From an uncultured Eubacteriales bacterium (GTDB lineage Bacteria; Bacillota; Clostridia; Oscillospirales; Oscillospiraceae), in contig URCB01000002.1 of assembly GCA_900546255.1 (NCBI GenBank), positions 38,280 to 102,279 on the forward strand: a stretch of 64,000 nt of DNA, given 5' to 3'. Shown one piece after another: positions 43,360-51,983 of this stretch; within the stretch, counting starts at the first letter, position 1; every line of letters starts with the position of its first letter. The translations under genes and the position numbers were made by a program. A model generated the notes under the pieces. That model had not been told where the DNA came from, did not search any database, and saw nothing but the letters and a program-made list of their open reading frames with translations.

Positions 43360-44136
43360 ATGCAACAAGAATGGGTGGTCAGCCGGCACGGCTACCGGAT
43401 TGCCTGCCGGAACAACTGGGATGGGCAGAACCAGGTGGCCATAGTCTGCCATGGGTTCGGCAGCAGTAAGAACAGCCCCATGGTACAGGCCCTGGACCAA
43501 ACCTTGCCAGCCCATGGGATCGGGGTATACAGTTTTGATTTTCCCGCCCACGGAGAAAGCCCGGTGGGGGAGGAGGGCCTCCGGGTGCCCTTCTGCATAG
43601 ACGATCTGGCAGAGGTGGAGGCCCATCTCCTGGCCAGAAATCCCCAGGCCGAGATCTCCTACTTTGCCTCTAGTTTTGGGGCGTATATCACGCTGCTCTA
43701 CCTGGCACAGCACCCGCACCGGCAAAGGAAGGCCTTCCTGCGCTCGGCAGCTGTGACCATGCCGGCCTTGGCAGCTGGGTGGCTCCTGAACCAGCGGGCC
43801 CAGGAGGACCTGGCCCGGCAGGGCTACTTTGTCCCGCAGTACGACTACGTCCGAGAAATGCGGATCACGCCGGCCTTTTTGGATGATCTGGCGGAGTACA
43901 ATCTCTTTACCCGGTACCGGCAGGGCAGCGCTCAGGTGGCCATGGTTCACGGAGGGCAGGACCAGGTGGCACCGGTGAAGGCGGCACAGCGGTTTGCCAC
44001 CCGATTTGGTGCCCAGCTTACCATCCTTTCCCAGGGGGAACACAACCTGATGGGGCCGGGAGAATTGGAGCAAGTACTCTCCCTTGCGGTGGCATTTTTG
44101 CAAGGGAGAGGTACGGAAAACCTGGAGAAAATGTGA
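43360..44136 (+). CDS. Alpha/beta-fold hydrolase
   Basis: A 258-residue cytoplasmic hydrolase. CHGFGSSKN is the oxyanion segment, SFDFPAHGESP a typical post-strand-4 motif, and YFASSFGAYITLLYLAQ holds the nucleophile Ser in a variant elbow ASSFG instead of GxSxG. MVHGGQDQVAPVKAA supplies the acid Asp and GEHNLMGP the His. The substrate is likely a small ester or acyl group. GGAGGAGGG precedes ATG 43360. Confidence 0.85.
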   Translation: MQQEWVVSRHGYRIACRNNWDGQNQVAIVCHGFGSSKNSPMVQALDQTLPAHGIGVYSFDFPAHGESPVGEEGLRVPFCIDDLAEVEAHLLARNPQAEISYFASSFGAYITLLYLAQHPHRQRKAFLRSAAVTMPALAAGWLLNQRAQEDLARQGYFVPQYDYVREMRITPAFLDDLAEYNLFTRYRQGSAQVAMVHGGQDQVAPVKAAQRFATRFGAQLTILSQGEHNLMGPGELEQVLSLAVAFLQGRGTENLEKM

Positions 44137-44265
44137 GGAATTTGGTTGCAATTTCAGGGGGAAAACAGTATAATAAAACGAAGTGGGCCTCTTGTAGATA
44201 CCAGGAAATTCTATCGGAAAATACAGCTGGCACTGTTACACTTTTGTTAAACTTTTGTTTTCTTC

Positions 44266-44294
44266 TTGCAATTCTTTCCAGAGTGTGTTATACT
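44266..44294 (+). promoter_or_regulatory. Promoter of the M23 peptidase gene
   Basis: TTGCAA, 17-bp spacer, TATACT, about 55 bp upstream of the start. Confidence 0.65.
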
Positions 44295-44349
44295 GCCCCT
44301 GTTAGTAGGATCAACTTACGAGAAGAAAACGTTACGAGGTGAATCTACT

Positions 44350-45648
44350 ATGCAGCACATCCTATGCTCTAAGGAGCGGGGGAAGCGGTTCGTCGCATGG
44401 CTTATGACGGCGATCATGTTGCTGTTTGTCATGGCTTCGGCTCTGCCGGCAGCCCAGGCGGTGACCCAGGACGAAATTGATGATATGAAGTCCCAGGCCT
44501 CCAGTCTGAAAGAGCAGCAAGCAGATCTCCAGAGTAAACTGGACGAGCTGGAAAACTCCCAGAACGCTGCCTTAGACCAGAAGTTCCTGCTGGAAGAGAA
44601 GATCAACGTACTCCAGGAGCAGATTGCTCTCTCTGAGCAAGCCATCCAGGATTACGGCGAGATGATCGACCAGAAGGAAGTGGAACTGGCAGAAGCCCAA
44701 GAGGAAGAAGCCAAGTACCAGGAGGAGTTCAACCAGAGAGTCCGCAGCATGGAGGAGCGGGGGAATGTGTCCTATTGGTCCGTTCTCTTCAATGCCAACA
44801 GCTTTTCGGACTTGCTGGACCAGATCAACGCCATTTCGGAAGTCATGGACTATGACAACCAGGTGATGGACAACTTGGCTGCCGCCCGTCAGGCTGTGGC
44901 AGATGCCAAGGCAGATCTGGAGGAGAACAAGGCTGCCGAGGAGGCTGCTAAGGCGGATCTGGAAAGCCAGAAGGCGGAACTGGAAACGGAGCAGGCCAAC
45001 GTAGACGCGGTGATCTCTGAGATCGAAAGCCAGTCTAGCGTGTATGCCCAGAAGATGGACGAGCTGGAGGATGACTCCGCTACCATTGCCAGCCAGATTG
45101 CCCAGGCGGAGAAGGACTATCAAGCGCAGCTTGAAGCCCAGCGGAAGGCCGAGGAAGCCAAAAAGGCGCAGGAAGAGGCCTCGAAAGGCCAGTCTAGTAG
45201 CAGTAACAGCGGCAGCACGACCACCCCCAGCGGTGGCGGCAGTGCCAGCTCCAGCGGGTTCCTGTGGCCGCTGTCCGGGTACACCCGGGTCTCGTCTCCT
45301 TTCGGTTACCGGAACTGCCCCTTCCACGGGCAGGAGCTCCACGGCGGCTGTGACGTGCCCGCTCCCAGCGGAACGCCCATCATGGCCACCAAGAGCGGCG
45401 TAGTCGTGGTCTCTACCTATGGTTCCTCCTATGGTAACTATGTGGTCATCGCCCACAGCGACGGCTCCCGGTCCCTCTATGCGCACCAGTCTCAGCGGGC
45501 TGTTTCCGTGGGTCAGACGGTGTCCCAGGGCCAGGTCATTGGCTATGTGGGTACCACTGGTAGTTCCACCGGGAACCATCTCCACTTTGAGATTTGGCTC
45601 AACAGTTCCAGCAGCAGCCGGGTGAACCCTGTGGCTTACTGCTTCTGA
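44350..45648 (+). CDS. Secreted M23-family murein endopeptidase with coiled coil (EnvC-like)
   Basis: A 432-residue exported protein. A signal peptide ends near residue 37 (SALPAAQA). Long coiled coils follow (about residues 38-120 and 180-275, rich in Glu, Gln, Ala, Lys), then a Ser/Gly/Thr linker (about 280-305) and a C-terminal LytM domain. Zinc ligands are present: HGQELHGGCDVP (H, D) and GNHLHFEIW (HxH). It probably cleaves peptidoglycan cross-links or activates an amidase at division or sporulation. ATG 44350 has GAGGTG upstream. Confidence 0.93.
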   Translation: MQHILCSKERGKRFVAWLMTAIMLLFVMASALPAAQAVTQDEIDDMKSQASSLKEQQADLQSKLDELENSQNAALDQKFLLEEKINVLQEQIALSEQAIQDYGEMIDQKEVELAEAQEEEAKYQEEFNQRVRSMEERGNVSYWSVLFNANSFSDLLDQINAISEVMDYDNQVMDNLAAARQAVADAKADLEENKAAEEAAKADLESQKAELETEQANVDAVISEIESQSSVYAQKMDELEDDSATIASQIAQAEKDYQAQLEAQRKAEEAKKAQEEASKGQSSSSNSGSTTTPSGGGSASSSGFLWPLSGYTRVSSPFGYRNCPFHGQELHGGCDVPAPSGTPIMATKSGVVVVSTYGSSYGNYVVIAHSDGSRSLYAHQSQRAVSVGQTVSQGQVIGYVGTTGSSTGNHLHFEIWLNSSSSSRVNPVAYCF

Positions 45649-45676
45649 GCGACCGTAAACAACCCAATAAGAGAGA

Positions 45677-45708
45677 AAGCGGACCGTTCCCAAGGAACGG
45701 TCCGCTTC
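45677..45708. terminator. Terminator between the M23 gene and trmO
   Basis: AAGCGGACCGTTCC pairs perfectly with GGAACGGTCCGCTT around CAA. Confidence 0.82.
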
Positions 45709-45715
45709 TATTGCA

Positions 45716-46411
45716 CTAGGGGGTTGCTGGTTCCACTGCCACCACCGTGAGGACGCCCTCCGCCACGGTAAAGCGAATGTTCTGGCCGCCGAAGGCCATG
45801 CCATAGATCCGTTGGGGGTCGGCTTGGTAGGAGGGGCGGGGATCCTGGGCCAGCACCCCCTGCAGGGCCTCCCGGTTCTCCCAGGGAACGACAGCCAGGA
45901 GTTCTGGCGGAAAGTTCACCTCCAACCGGTACCCCTGGTACCCGTCGGTGAAGCCCCCTGCCGCTTCCGGGTGGGCATCGGCGTAGGGGAGGTAGGGTTT
46001 CAGGTCCAGAATGGGGGTGCCGTCCAGGAGATCGGCCCCCAGCACATGGATCACCGGCCCCAGTTCCGGGTGCTGCTCCACACGGTCAATTTTCACGCAG
46101 GACAGGCCGATGGGGTTGGGCCGGAAGGGGGACCGGGTGGCAAACACCCCCATACGGGTGTTCCCGCCCAGCCGAGGCGGACGGACCGTGGGGGACCAGG
46201 TGTTCCGAACCGCTTGGGAAAACACCCACACCACCCAAAGGTGGGAGAACCCCTCCAACCCCCGCAGGGCGTCTGGATTCCGGTATTCTGGCTGAAATAC
46301 GATGGTGGAACGCAGGGTGTCCACCAGCCCGCTCTGTCGGGGGATGCCGAACTTGGCGGGAAAGGCGCTGTGCATGGTGGCGATGACGTGCATGGGGAGG
46401 GTATCCTGCAT
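45716..46411 (-). CDS. tRNA (adenine(37)-N6)-methyltransferase TrmO-like
   Basis: A 231-residue protein of the TsaA/YaeB (TrmO) family, which methylates t6A37 in tRNA-Thr. It has KFGIPRQSGLVD, the core GLEGFSHLWVVWVF, RMGVFATRSPFRPNPIGLSC with the highly conserved RSPxRPNPIG motif, and DLLDGTPILDLKPY. ATG 46411 (MQDTLPMHVIATMHS) is the start with AGGAAG upstream; the frame stays open further out. The active site uses a beta-barrel SAM-binding fold unlike Rossmann methyltransferases. Confidence 0.88.
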   Translation of the reverse strand: MQDTLPMHVIATMHSAFPAKFGIPRQSGLVDTLRSTIVFQPEYRNPDALRGLEGFSHLWVVWVFSQAVRNTWSPTVRPPRLGGNTRMGVFATRSPFRPNPIGLSCVKIDRVEQHPELGPVIHVLGADLLDGTPILDLKPYLPYADAHPEAAGGFTDGYQGYRLEVNFPPELLAVVPWENREALQGVLAQDPRPSYQADPQRIYGMAFGGQNIRFTVAEGVLTVVAVEPATP

Positions 46412-46520
46412 AGAAACACTTCCTAACGGCAAAGGGAAATTCTCTTTTCCCAGTATAGGCAGTTGCCGGGCAAGATGCAAGGAAATCTTAGAAAAATGAC
46501 GAGAAAGGGGGGCTGCCTGC

Positions 46521-46567
46521 TTGTCCGCTGCCATTTCCATGGTATAATATCCCATAGAAATGGCAGC
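46521..46567 (+). promoter_or_regulatory. CoA-transferase promoter inside a large inverted repeat
   Basis: TTGTCC (46521-46526), 16 bp, TATAAT (46543-46548). The perfect 11-bp arms GCTGCCATTTC (46527-46537) and GAAATGGCAGC (46557-46567) enclose the -10 box, a position suited to a repressor operator. Confidence 0.65.
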
Positions 46568-46619
46568 GCCGAGGCAGGGAGTGCCCCCGCAGCGCGAGAC
46601 AACAAGGAGAGCAATGCCC

Positions 46620-48266
46620 ATGGAAAAGCGACTCACCGCCGCCCAAGCAGCGGCGTTGGTGAAAGATGGTTGTACCCTTGTCACCACAGGGTTCAACGGT
46701 TTTGGCTGCCCAGAGGATCTGATGATGGCTCTGGCAGAGCACTACGATAAGACAGGCCACCCCAGGGATCTGACCCTGGTCAAGTGCACCAGCCAAGGGG
46801 ATGGAAAGGGCCGGGGCATCAGCCGCCTGGCCGAGAAACCCGGGATGTTCCGGGAATTGATCCTCTCCCATATGGGCTATGACCCAGGCCTACGGAAATT
46901 GGTCCAGGAGGAGCAGGCGGCTTGCTACATGCTCCCCCTGGGGAATTTGATGAAACTCTTCCAGGCCATTGCAGGGGGGCTGCCCGGTGCCATTGCCACC
47001 ACTGGCTTGGGCACCTTTGCCGATCCCCGCAACGGCGGCGGCAAGATCAACCAACGGGCCAAAGACACGGGCAGGGAAGTGGTCTCCCTCATCGAGCTGG
47101 GAGGAAGGGAGTGCCTGTTCTATCCGGCCTTTCCCCTGGATGTCTGCTTCCTCCGCGCCACCTATGGGGACGAGGCAGGCAACCTCTCCATTCGCAATGA
47201 GGCCATGAACGTGGAGCAGTTTGAGGTGGCTGCCGCTGTCCACAACGCCGGCGGCATCGTCATTGCCCAGGTGGACCAGATTGTCAAACGGGGCACCATT
47301 CCGGCCAAAGAGGTCCTCATCCACGGGTTCATGGTGGATTACCTGGTGGAGGGCCGCCCGGAGTACAGCCACCAGAGTTTTGCCAACGACCGGTTCCGCC
47401 CGGAGATTGCCGGTTTGGCCCAGATCCCCACGGAGGAGGTGCCCCCCCTGGCTATGGGGCCCCGGAAGATTTGCTGCCGCCGGGCCGTAATGGAGCTGCG
47501 CCCAGATTCCCTCATCAACCTGGGCATAGGGATGCCCGGCGGCATTGGCTCTGTGGCTGCGGAAGAGGGGCTGTCAGACCTTTTCACCGTCTCGGTAGAG
47601 TGTGGCCCCATTGGGGGCATCCCTTTGGGGGGGATGGAGTTTGGCGCTTCGGTGAATCCAGAGGCCATGTACCGGATGTCGGATACCCTCCAGCTCTACG
47701 ATGGCGGCGCCTTGGACATGGCGGTGCTGGGCTTTGCCGAGGTGGACCGGTACGGCAACGTGAACGCCTCCAGCTTCCACGGGCGGATGGTGGGCCCGGG
47801 GGGCTTTATCGACATCACCCAGAACGCCCAAAAACTCTGCTTCATCGGCACGTTCACCGCAGGCAAGCAGGACGTGGGCCTGCGGGACAATGGCCTGGTG
47901 ATCCACACCCAGGGCCCCCAGAAGAAGTTTTTGACGGAGGTGGAGTCCATCACCTTCTCCGGCCGGGAAGCGGTGCGGAAGGGACAGGAAGTCCTCTATA
48001 TCACCGAGCGGGCGGTGTTCCGCCTGGAGAAAGAGGGCATCACCCTGGTGGAGATCGCCCACGGGGTGGACCTTCAGCGGGACATCCTGGACCAGATGGA
48101 GTTCCAACCGGTGATTCCAGAATACATTCGGTATATGGATCCCCGCCTCTTCCGGGACGGCCCCATGGGGCTGACTCCGGAGCAGATGGAGATGGTGGAC
48201 CCAGAGTACGAGTTCTGGCGGGACCTCCGCCGGCCCAAAGGGGAAGGAGGGGAAAACCGTGGATAA
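46620..48266 (+). CDS. Acetate/propionate-type CoA-transferase, fused alpha and beta subunits
   Basis: A 548-residue class I CoA-transferase with both halves in one chain, as in propionate CoA-transferase. It swaps CoA between a short acyl-CoA and acetate or propionate. The alpha half has VTTGFNGFGCPEDLM and GGLPGAIATTGLGTF; the beta half has INLGIGMPGGIGSVAAEEGL and the catalytic-Glu loop SVECGPIGGIPLGG. The start is taken at ATG 46620 (MEKRLT), ten bases after AAGGAG; ATG 46614 is possible. Its operator-like promoter suggests substrate control. The stop overlaps nudC by 8 bp. Confidence 0.9.
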   Translation: MEKRLTAAQAAALVKDGCTLVTTGFNGFGCPEDLMMALAEHYDKTGHPRDLTLVKCTSQGDGKGRGISRLAEKPGMFRELILSHMGYDPGLRKLVQEEQAACYMLPLGNLMKLFQAIAGGLPGAIATTGLGTFADPRNGGGKINQRAKDTGREVVSLIELGGRECLFYPAFPLDVCFLRATYGDEAGNLSIRNEAMNVEQFEVAAAVHNAGGIVIAQVDQIVKRGTIPAKEVLIHGFMVDYLVEGRPEYSHQSFANDRFRPEIAGLAQIPTEEVPPLAMGPRKICCRRAVMELRPDSLINLGIGMPGGIGSVAAEEGLSDLFTVSVECGPIGGIPLGGMEFGASVNPEAMYRMSDTLQLYDGGALDMAVLGFAEVDRYGNVNASSFHGRMVGPGGFIDITQNAQKLCFIGTFTAGKQDVGLRDNGLVIHTQGPQKKFLTEVESITFSGREAVRKGQEVLYITERAVFRLEKEGITLVEIAHGVDLQRDILDQMEFQPVIPEYIRYMDPRLFRDGPMGLTPEQMEMVDPEYEFWRDLRRPKGEGGENRG

Positions 48267-49116
48267 ACAGCCTTCTGCCCGCCTGCCGATGATCCAGGAC
48301 ATTGCCCCTCACCGCTATCAGGTGGCATATGCTCCCTGCCCGCCCCAAGAGAGCAGCCGTTGTTTCCTGTTTCGCGGCCGGGAAATTTTGGAGCGGGAGG
48401 TGGATGGCCAGCTCACCCTTCCCACTTGGGGGGAGCTGGGTGCAGCCCCGGGGGAGAGCCGTTGGCTCTTCCGGATCGACGAGACGGATTACTATCTGTG
48501 CACGGAAGGGGGGAAAGATCCCCTGCCCCTGGGGTATGCCTGGTACAACCTCCGGGAGCACCGGGCCAAGAAGTCCCGCCTCCTCCGCTTTGCCGAGTCC
48601 ACGGCCTACCACCTGTCCCTTTGGTATCGGGACAACCAGTTCTGCGGCCGCTGCGGCGGGGAGACCCAGCCCGACGATAGGGAGCGGATGCTCCGCTGCC
48701 CCCGCTGCGGCAACCTGATCTATCCCAAGATTGCGCCGGCGGTCATTGTGGCCGTGACGGACGGGGACCGTATCCTTATGACCCGTTACCAGGGCCGGGC
48801 CTACAAAGGCTATGCCCTGATTGCAGGGTTTACGGAGATCGGAGAGACCGCAGAGGACACCGTCCGCCGGGAGGTGATGGAGGAGGTCGGCCTCCAGATC
48901 AAAAGCATCCGCTACTACGGCAGCCAGCCCTGGGGGGTGGACTCCAACCTTCTCCTGGGATTCTTTGCCCAGCTGGACGGAACAGGGGAGATCCACATGG
49001 ACCGGCAGGAGCTCTCCCAGGCAGGCTGGTACCGCCGGGAGGAGATTGACCTGGCCCCAGACGGCTATAGCTTGACCAACCACATGATTCAGGCCTTCCG
49101 GGAAGGAACCTGGTAA
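48259..49116 (+). CDS. nudC: NADH pyrophosphatase (NudC-like Nudix hydrolase)
   Basis: A 285-residue Nudix enzyme predicted to cleave NADH or NAD-capped RNA. It has a zinc ribbon (FCGRCGGE and RCPRCGN, about residues 132-155), then the Nudix box GFTEIGETAEDTVRREVMEEVGL. The segment after it reads SQPWGVDSNLLLGF, where NudC proteins have SQPWPFPxSLM, so the NADH-specificity motif is only half kept. Translation starts at GTG 48259, overlapping the CoA-transferase by 8 bp, so the two are coupled. Confidence 0.85.
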   Translation: MDKQPSARLPMIQDIAPHRYQVAYAPCPPQESSRCFLFRGREILEREVDGQLTLPTWGELGAAPGESRWLFRIDETDYYLCTEGGKDPLPLGYAWYNLREHRAKKSRLLRFAESTAYHLSLWYRDNQFCGRCGGETQPDDRERMLRCPRCGNLIYPKIAPAVIVAVTDGDRILMTRYQGRAYKGYALIAGFTEIGETAEDTVRREVMEEVGLQIKSIRYYGSQPWGVDSNLLLGFFAQLDGTGEIHMDRQELSQAGWYRREEIDLAPDGYSLTNHMIQAFREGTW

Positions 49117-49144
49117 GAACAACACAGGAGAGGAGAATCATACC

Positions 49145-49699
49145 ATGATTTCATACGACGAAGCCCTGGCTCTGCTGAAGGAATATAACGAGGGAGAGTT
49201 TCACTTAAAACATGCTTATATTGTCTCTGACGTGATGGGCTGGTTTGCCGAGCAATTGGGCTACGGGGAGGAGAAGGAATTCTGGTCCATCGTGGGCCTG
49301 CTTCACGACCTGGACTTTGAGCAATACCCCGACCAGCACTGCATCAAATCCCAGGAGATCATGCGGGCGCGGGGGGTGGATGAGGCCATCATCCACGCCA
49401 CCGCCAGCCATGGCTATGGCATCACCGTGGACATTCAACCCGAACACCAGATGGAGAAGGTCCTCTTTGCCACCGACGAGCTCACCGGTCTCATCGGAGC
49501 GGCGGCCATCATGCGGCCGTCCAAGAGTGTGTCCGATCTGGAGGTCAAATCGGTGAAGAAAAAGTTCAAGGACAAGAAGTTTGCCGCCGGCTGCTCCCGG
49601 GAGGTCATCCTCCAGGGGGCGGAGATGCTGGGCTGGGATCTGGATCACCTCATCGACCAGACCATCCAGGCCATGCGGGCCAGCAGCCATGTGGACTAA
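49145..49699 (+). CDS. HD-domain phosphohydrolase
   Basis: A 184-residue HD-superfamily protein. LKHAYIVSDVMGWFAEQLG holds the first His, IVGLLHDLDFEQYP the HD pair, and HATASHGYGI and LFATDELTGL the later metal ligands. The family hydrolyses small phosphorylated or nucleotide substrates; the one here is unknown. AGGAGAGG precedes ATG 49145. It follows nudC by 28 bp and is probably in the same operon. Confidence 0.85.
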   Translation: MISYDEALALLKEYNEGEFHLKHAYIVSDVMGWFAEQLGYGEEKEFWSIVGLLHDLDFEQYPDQHCIKSQEIMRARGVDEAIIHATASHGYGITVDIQPEHQMEKVLFATDELTGLIGAAAIMRPSKSVSDLEVKSVKKKFKDKKFAAGCSREVILQGAEMLGWDLDHLIDQTIQAMRASSHVD

Positions 49700-49748
49700 G
49701 GGGGATACCCCTTACAGGGTAACCACGCGTGTACCAGGAGGAACCGGA

Positions 49749-50186
49749 ATGAAGAAACTCTGCTTGGGGGTGCTGTTGTGCGCCCTTCTCCTCTGCAGCT
49801 GCCAGGGGAACACAGACCAGGGAACCCAGGATGCTGCGTCCTACGGGGAGACCATCGCCAAGGCCCAAACCGTCCAGGTGTTGGACTCTGCAGGCCAAAC
49901 GGTCAACACCCTCTCTACCCAGGAAGACCTCACGGCATTCGTGGAAAACCTGGAGTTGGCGCATTGGACCTACCAGGCGCTTCCCGAGGAGGTACAGCCA
50001 CTGGGATCCTTTGTGCTCTTCCAGGAGAATACCATCCAGTTGGGCCAGACCGAGCCCGACGGTTGGACCGAACTCTGCCGGATCACCCTCTACTCGGAAC
50101 ACTGCCTGACCTTAGAGATCTTGGACCTCTCCCTGCCGTTTACGGTGGCAGCAGAGACGGGAGAGCGTCTGGCCAGTTATTTTTGA
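49749..50186 (+). CDS. Small lipoprotein of unknown function
   Basis: A 145-residue exported protein. MKKLCLGVLLCALLLCSC is a signal peptide ending in a lipobox (LLCSC, with the last Cys as lipid site). The mature part is acidic with alternating strands (TVQVLDSAGQTVNTLSTQEDL) and no known motif. CAGGAGG precedes ATG 49749. It is the last core-type gene before the accessory island; base composition changes about 100 bp further on. Confidence 0.8.
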   Translation: MKKLCLGVLLCALLLCSCQGNTDQGTQDAASYGETIAKAQTVQVLDSAGQTVNTLSTQEDLTAFVENLELAHWTYQALPEEVQPLGSFVLFQENTIQLGQTEPDGWTELCRITLYSEHCLTLEILDLSLPFTVAAETGERLASYF

Positions 50187-50275
50187 AAGGGCCTAAGCAT
50201 TTTGCGGCAAAAGCTGGAAAAGCCCAAATGGGAGCTAGGTATATGGCATTGGCGTAAAATTTCTCTTTCTGTTTC

Positions 50276-50578
50276 TTGCTGGGGATGACACAGAAATATC
50301 TCGGTATGGCGCTGGGCTTCCCGGAGAAGTCCGCTGATGTACGGAAGAGCAAGGACGCCGCCCAGCTGTACGAGATGCTCTGCTCCTGGCAGCAGGCCGC
50401 TGCCATGCTGGAGGTTGGCGAAATCTTCAAAGAGGATTACGACAGGTGGCGTTGCCGCTACCCGGAGTTTGATACCACAGGCCACTGGCACAAGGTTGTC
50501 CCGTCTCAGGGACTAAGCGATTTGCTTGTTCAAGAATTGAAAGATAATAACCAAAGTGCGAAAGGTGAACCACGATGA
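50276..50578 (+). pseudogene. Relic of an XRE-type mobile-element regulator (internally deleted)
   Basis: A 100-codon frame in which the start of an XRE helix-turn-helix (GMTQKYLGMALGFPEKSADVR) is joined directly to the C-terminal part of the same kind of protein (YEMLCSWQQAAAMLEVGEI, then YPEFDTTGHWHKVVPSQGLS). From memory, intact relatives in Firmicutes mobile elements continue after SADVR with an AQYESGxRTP stretch and about 90 further residues before the tail. The front is also short: TAA 50255 stands seven codons before the TTG. It may still be translated, since its TGA overlaps the ATG of the next gene (ATGA). Confidence 0.6.
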
Positions 50579-51633
50579 ATTGTCCAGTTGATGTTTCCAA
50601 AATTGTGTCGATGATTATTCAAGACTTGCGTCAATTTAATTATGGAGCGCTTATCGACATTGTAAAAAAAGCAGAATACTCCTTGGACTTCGTTGACCAT
50701 GACAACTGGGACGGAGGCATAGACTACTTTAAACTTAGATTTCATCTGAAATATGCCGACTTTGCAAAAATTCTTTCTGCCCAAAAGAACTATGAGGAGA
50801 TTCTGACTAAATCTTTGAATTCCTTTTACAAAGATGAGCGCTTCGTAATTACTGGCATCGAATTGGTCGCAAAAATCGATCAATATGTTGATTGGGCAGC
50901 TGTTGCACCACAACATAACAAAGAAAGCGTTTTGAGATTAATTGAGGAAGAAAAAGGAACCCTAATTAAAGCTGGTACAGGTATTATTCAAATTCGAGAT
51001 AAGAAAGAAAATGATAGTTATAAACAGCGCCATCAGCAATTACTTTCACTTTTGAAACAACTTGGCCTTGAACCTGTGCATAGATATAACGATTTATGGG
51101 ACTGGTACAACGATTACAAACAAAGGGGGCTGGACACATATCAAAGCAGAAGGGCCTTTATACGTGATATATATGCCCCCTTGATTGATACGTTAGAGAA
51201 CTCCGAGGAAAATACTACAACTCTACTATATTACGAGCCAACTGGCTGGGATTTAGTAGATGATGGGGCTAATCGGATGAAGGAGGTCTTGATTTCAGCG
51301 GAAAAGACCCTCGACTATCAATCTGTTGGAATGTACGGAAGGGAACTGTTGATTACTTTGGCACAGGCAGTTTTTGATAAAGCAAAACACCCCTCTACTG
51401 ATGGGACAGATATTGGAGCAGCGGATTCAAAACGTATGTTGGATGCTTACATCCATTACTGTATGCATAAGAAAAGCAAAGAGCGTGAAGTTAAATTTGC
51501 GAAAGCCGCAGTTGATTTCTCAAACGAACTCACGCACAATCGGACCGCAACAGCTATGGATGCTGAGTTATGTTATAATGCGGTTTTATCTACTGTTCAT
51601 ATCATCCGCACCTTGCACAAATACAATGGTTAA
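50575..51633 (+). CDS. Abortive-infection/HEPN-like cargo protein
   Basis: A 352-residue protein with base composition far lower in G+C (around 40%) than the chromosome to its left. The front two thirds are not recognised. The last ~110 residues (SVGMYGRELLITLAQAVFD to AELCYNAVLSTVHIIRTL) are helical and resemble the C-terminal domain of Abi-type proteins and HEPN-like bundles, with FSNELTHNRTATAMD as the conserved core. A phage-defence role is inference from that domain and the setting. Its ATG overlaps the XRE relic stop, and a terminator follows directly. Confidence 0.6.
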   Translation: MNCPVDVSKIVSMIIQDLRQFNYGALIDIVKKAEYSLDFVDHDNWDGGIDYFKLRFHLKYADFAKILSAQKNYEEILTKSLNSFYKDERFVITGIELVAKIDQYVDWAAVAPQHNKESVLRLIEEEKGTLIKAGTGIIQIRDKKENDSYKQRHQQLLSLLKQLGLEPVHRYNDLWDWYNDYKQRGLDTYQSRRAFIRDIYAPLIDTLENSEENTTTLLYYEPTGWDLVDDGANRMKEVLISAEKTLDYQSVGMYGRELLITLAQAVFDKAKHPSTDGTDIGAADSKRMLDAYIHYCMHKKSKEREVKFAKAAVDFSNELTHNRTATAMDAELCYNAVLSTVHIIRTLHKYNG

Positions 51634-51635
51634 AA

Positions 51636-51674
51636 AAAGAGCTACCTGACTTTCACAAATCAGGTAGCTCTTTA
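51636..51674 (+). terminator. Terminator after the first cargo gene
   Basis: AGAGCTACCTGA pairs with TCAGGTAGCTCT around a 10-nt loop, followed by TTATCTTT. A similar hairpin with the same TAGCTCT end stands after the second cargo gene at 60275. Confidence 0.8.
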
Positions 51675-51680
51675 TCTTTA

Positions 51681-51806
51681 GAATAATGAAAACTGTTGCC
51701 AAATCGTTGCCGCAGAGGGCATCAAGCCTTGGAAAACCCAGTAATCACAGGCTTTTTCGGGCCTCTGAAATTACTCCCACTCGCCGAGTTAAATCCATTT
51801 CTAAAC
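51681..51806. repeat. Direct repeat copy A (attachment-site-like, ~126 bp)
   Basis: Starts GAATAATGAAAACTGTTGCC and ends TCTAAAC; it matches 60319-60445 at about 80% with the longest identical core CAGGCTTTTTCGGGCCTC plus TGAAAT. Read on the minus strand it contains GAGTGGGAGTAATTTCAG, like the end of a gene ending Glu-Trp-Glu-stop. Together with copy B it brackets the cas operon. Confidence 0.8.
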
Positions 51807-51983
51807 TTTTTTGTATAGAGGATTTAATTCGTCGTGGTTTTATTTGATGCAGATTATCCTTATCCTAAGGTCTATTCGGACTTTTGCTATCAAAAATCTA
51901 TCGGGGACGGATTATCAGGGGTTGTACTTGAGAGGGATGATTGAGTGGCTTAAGAAGTATTATAGCATGGTTTCTCATTTTCT
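51807..51983. other. AT-rich gap between repeat A and cas3
   Basis: About 177 bp of low-G+C sequence; no gene, CRISPR repeat or clear terminator is seen. cas3 ends here on the minus strand, so its transcript may run on into repeat A. Confidence 0.6.
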
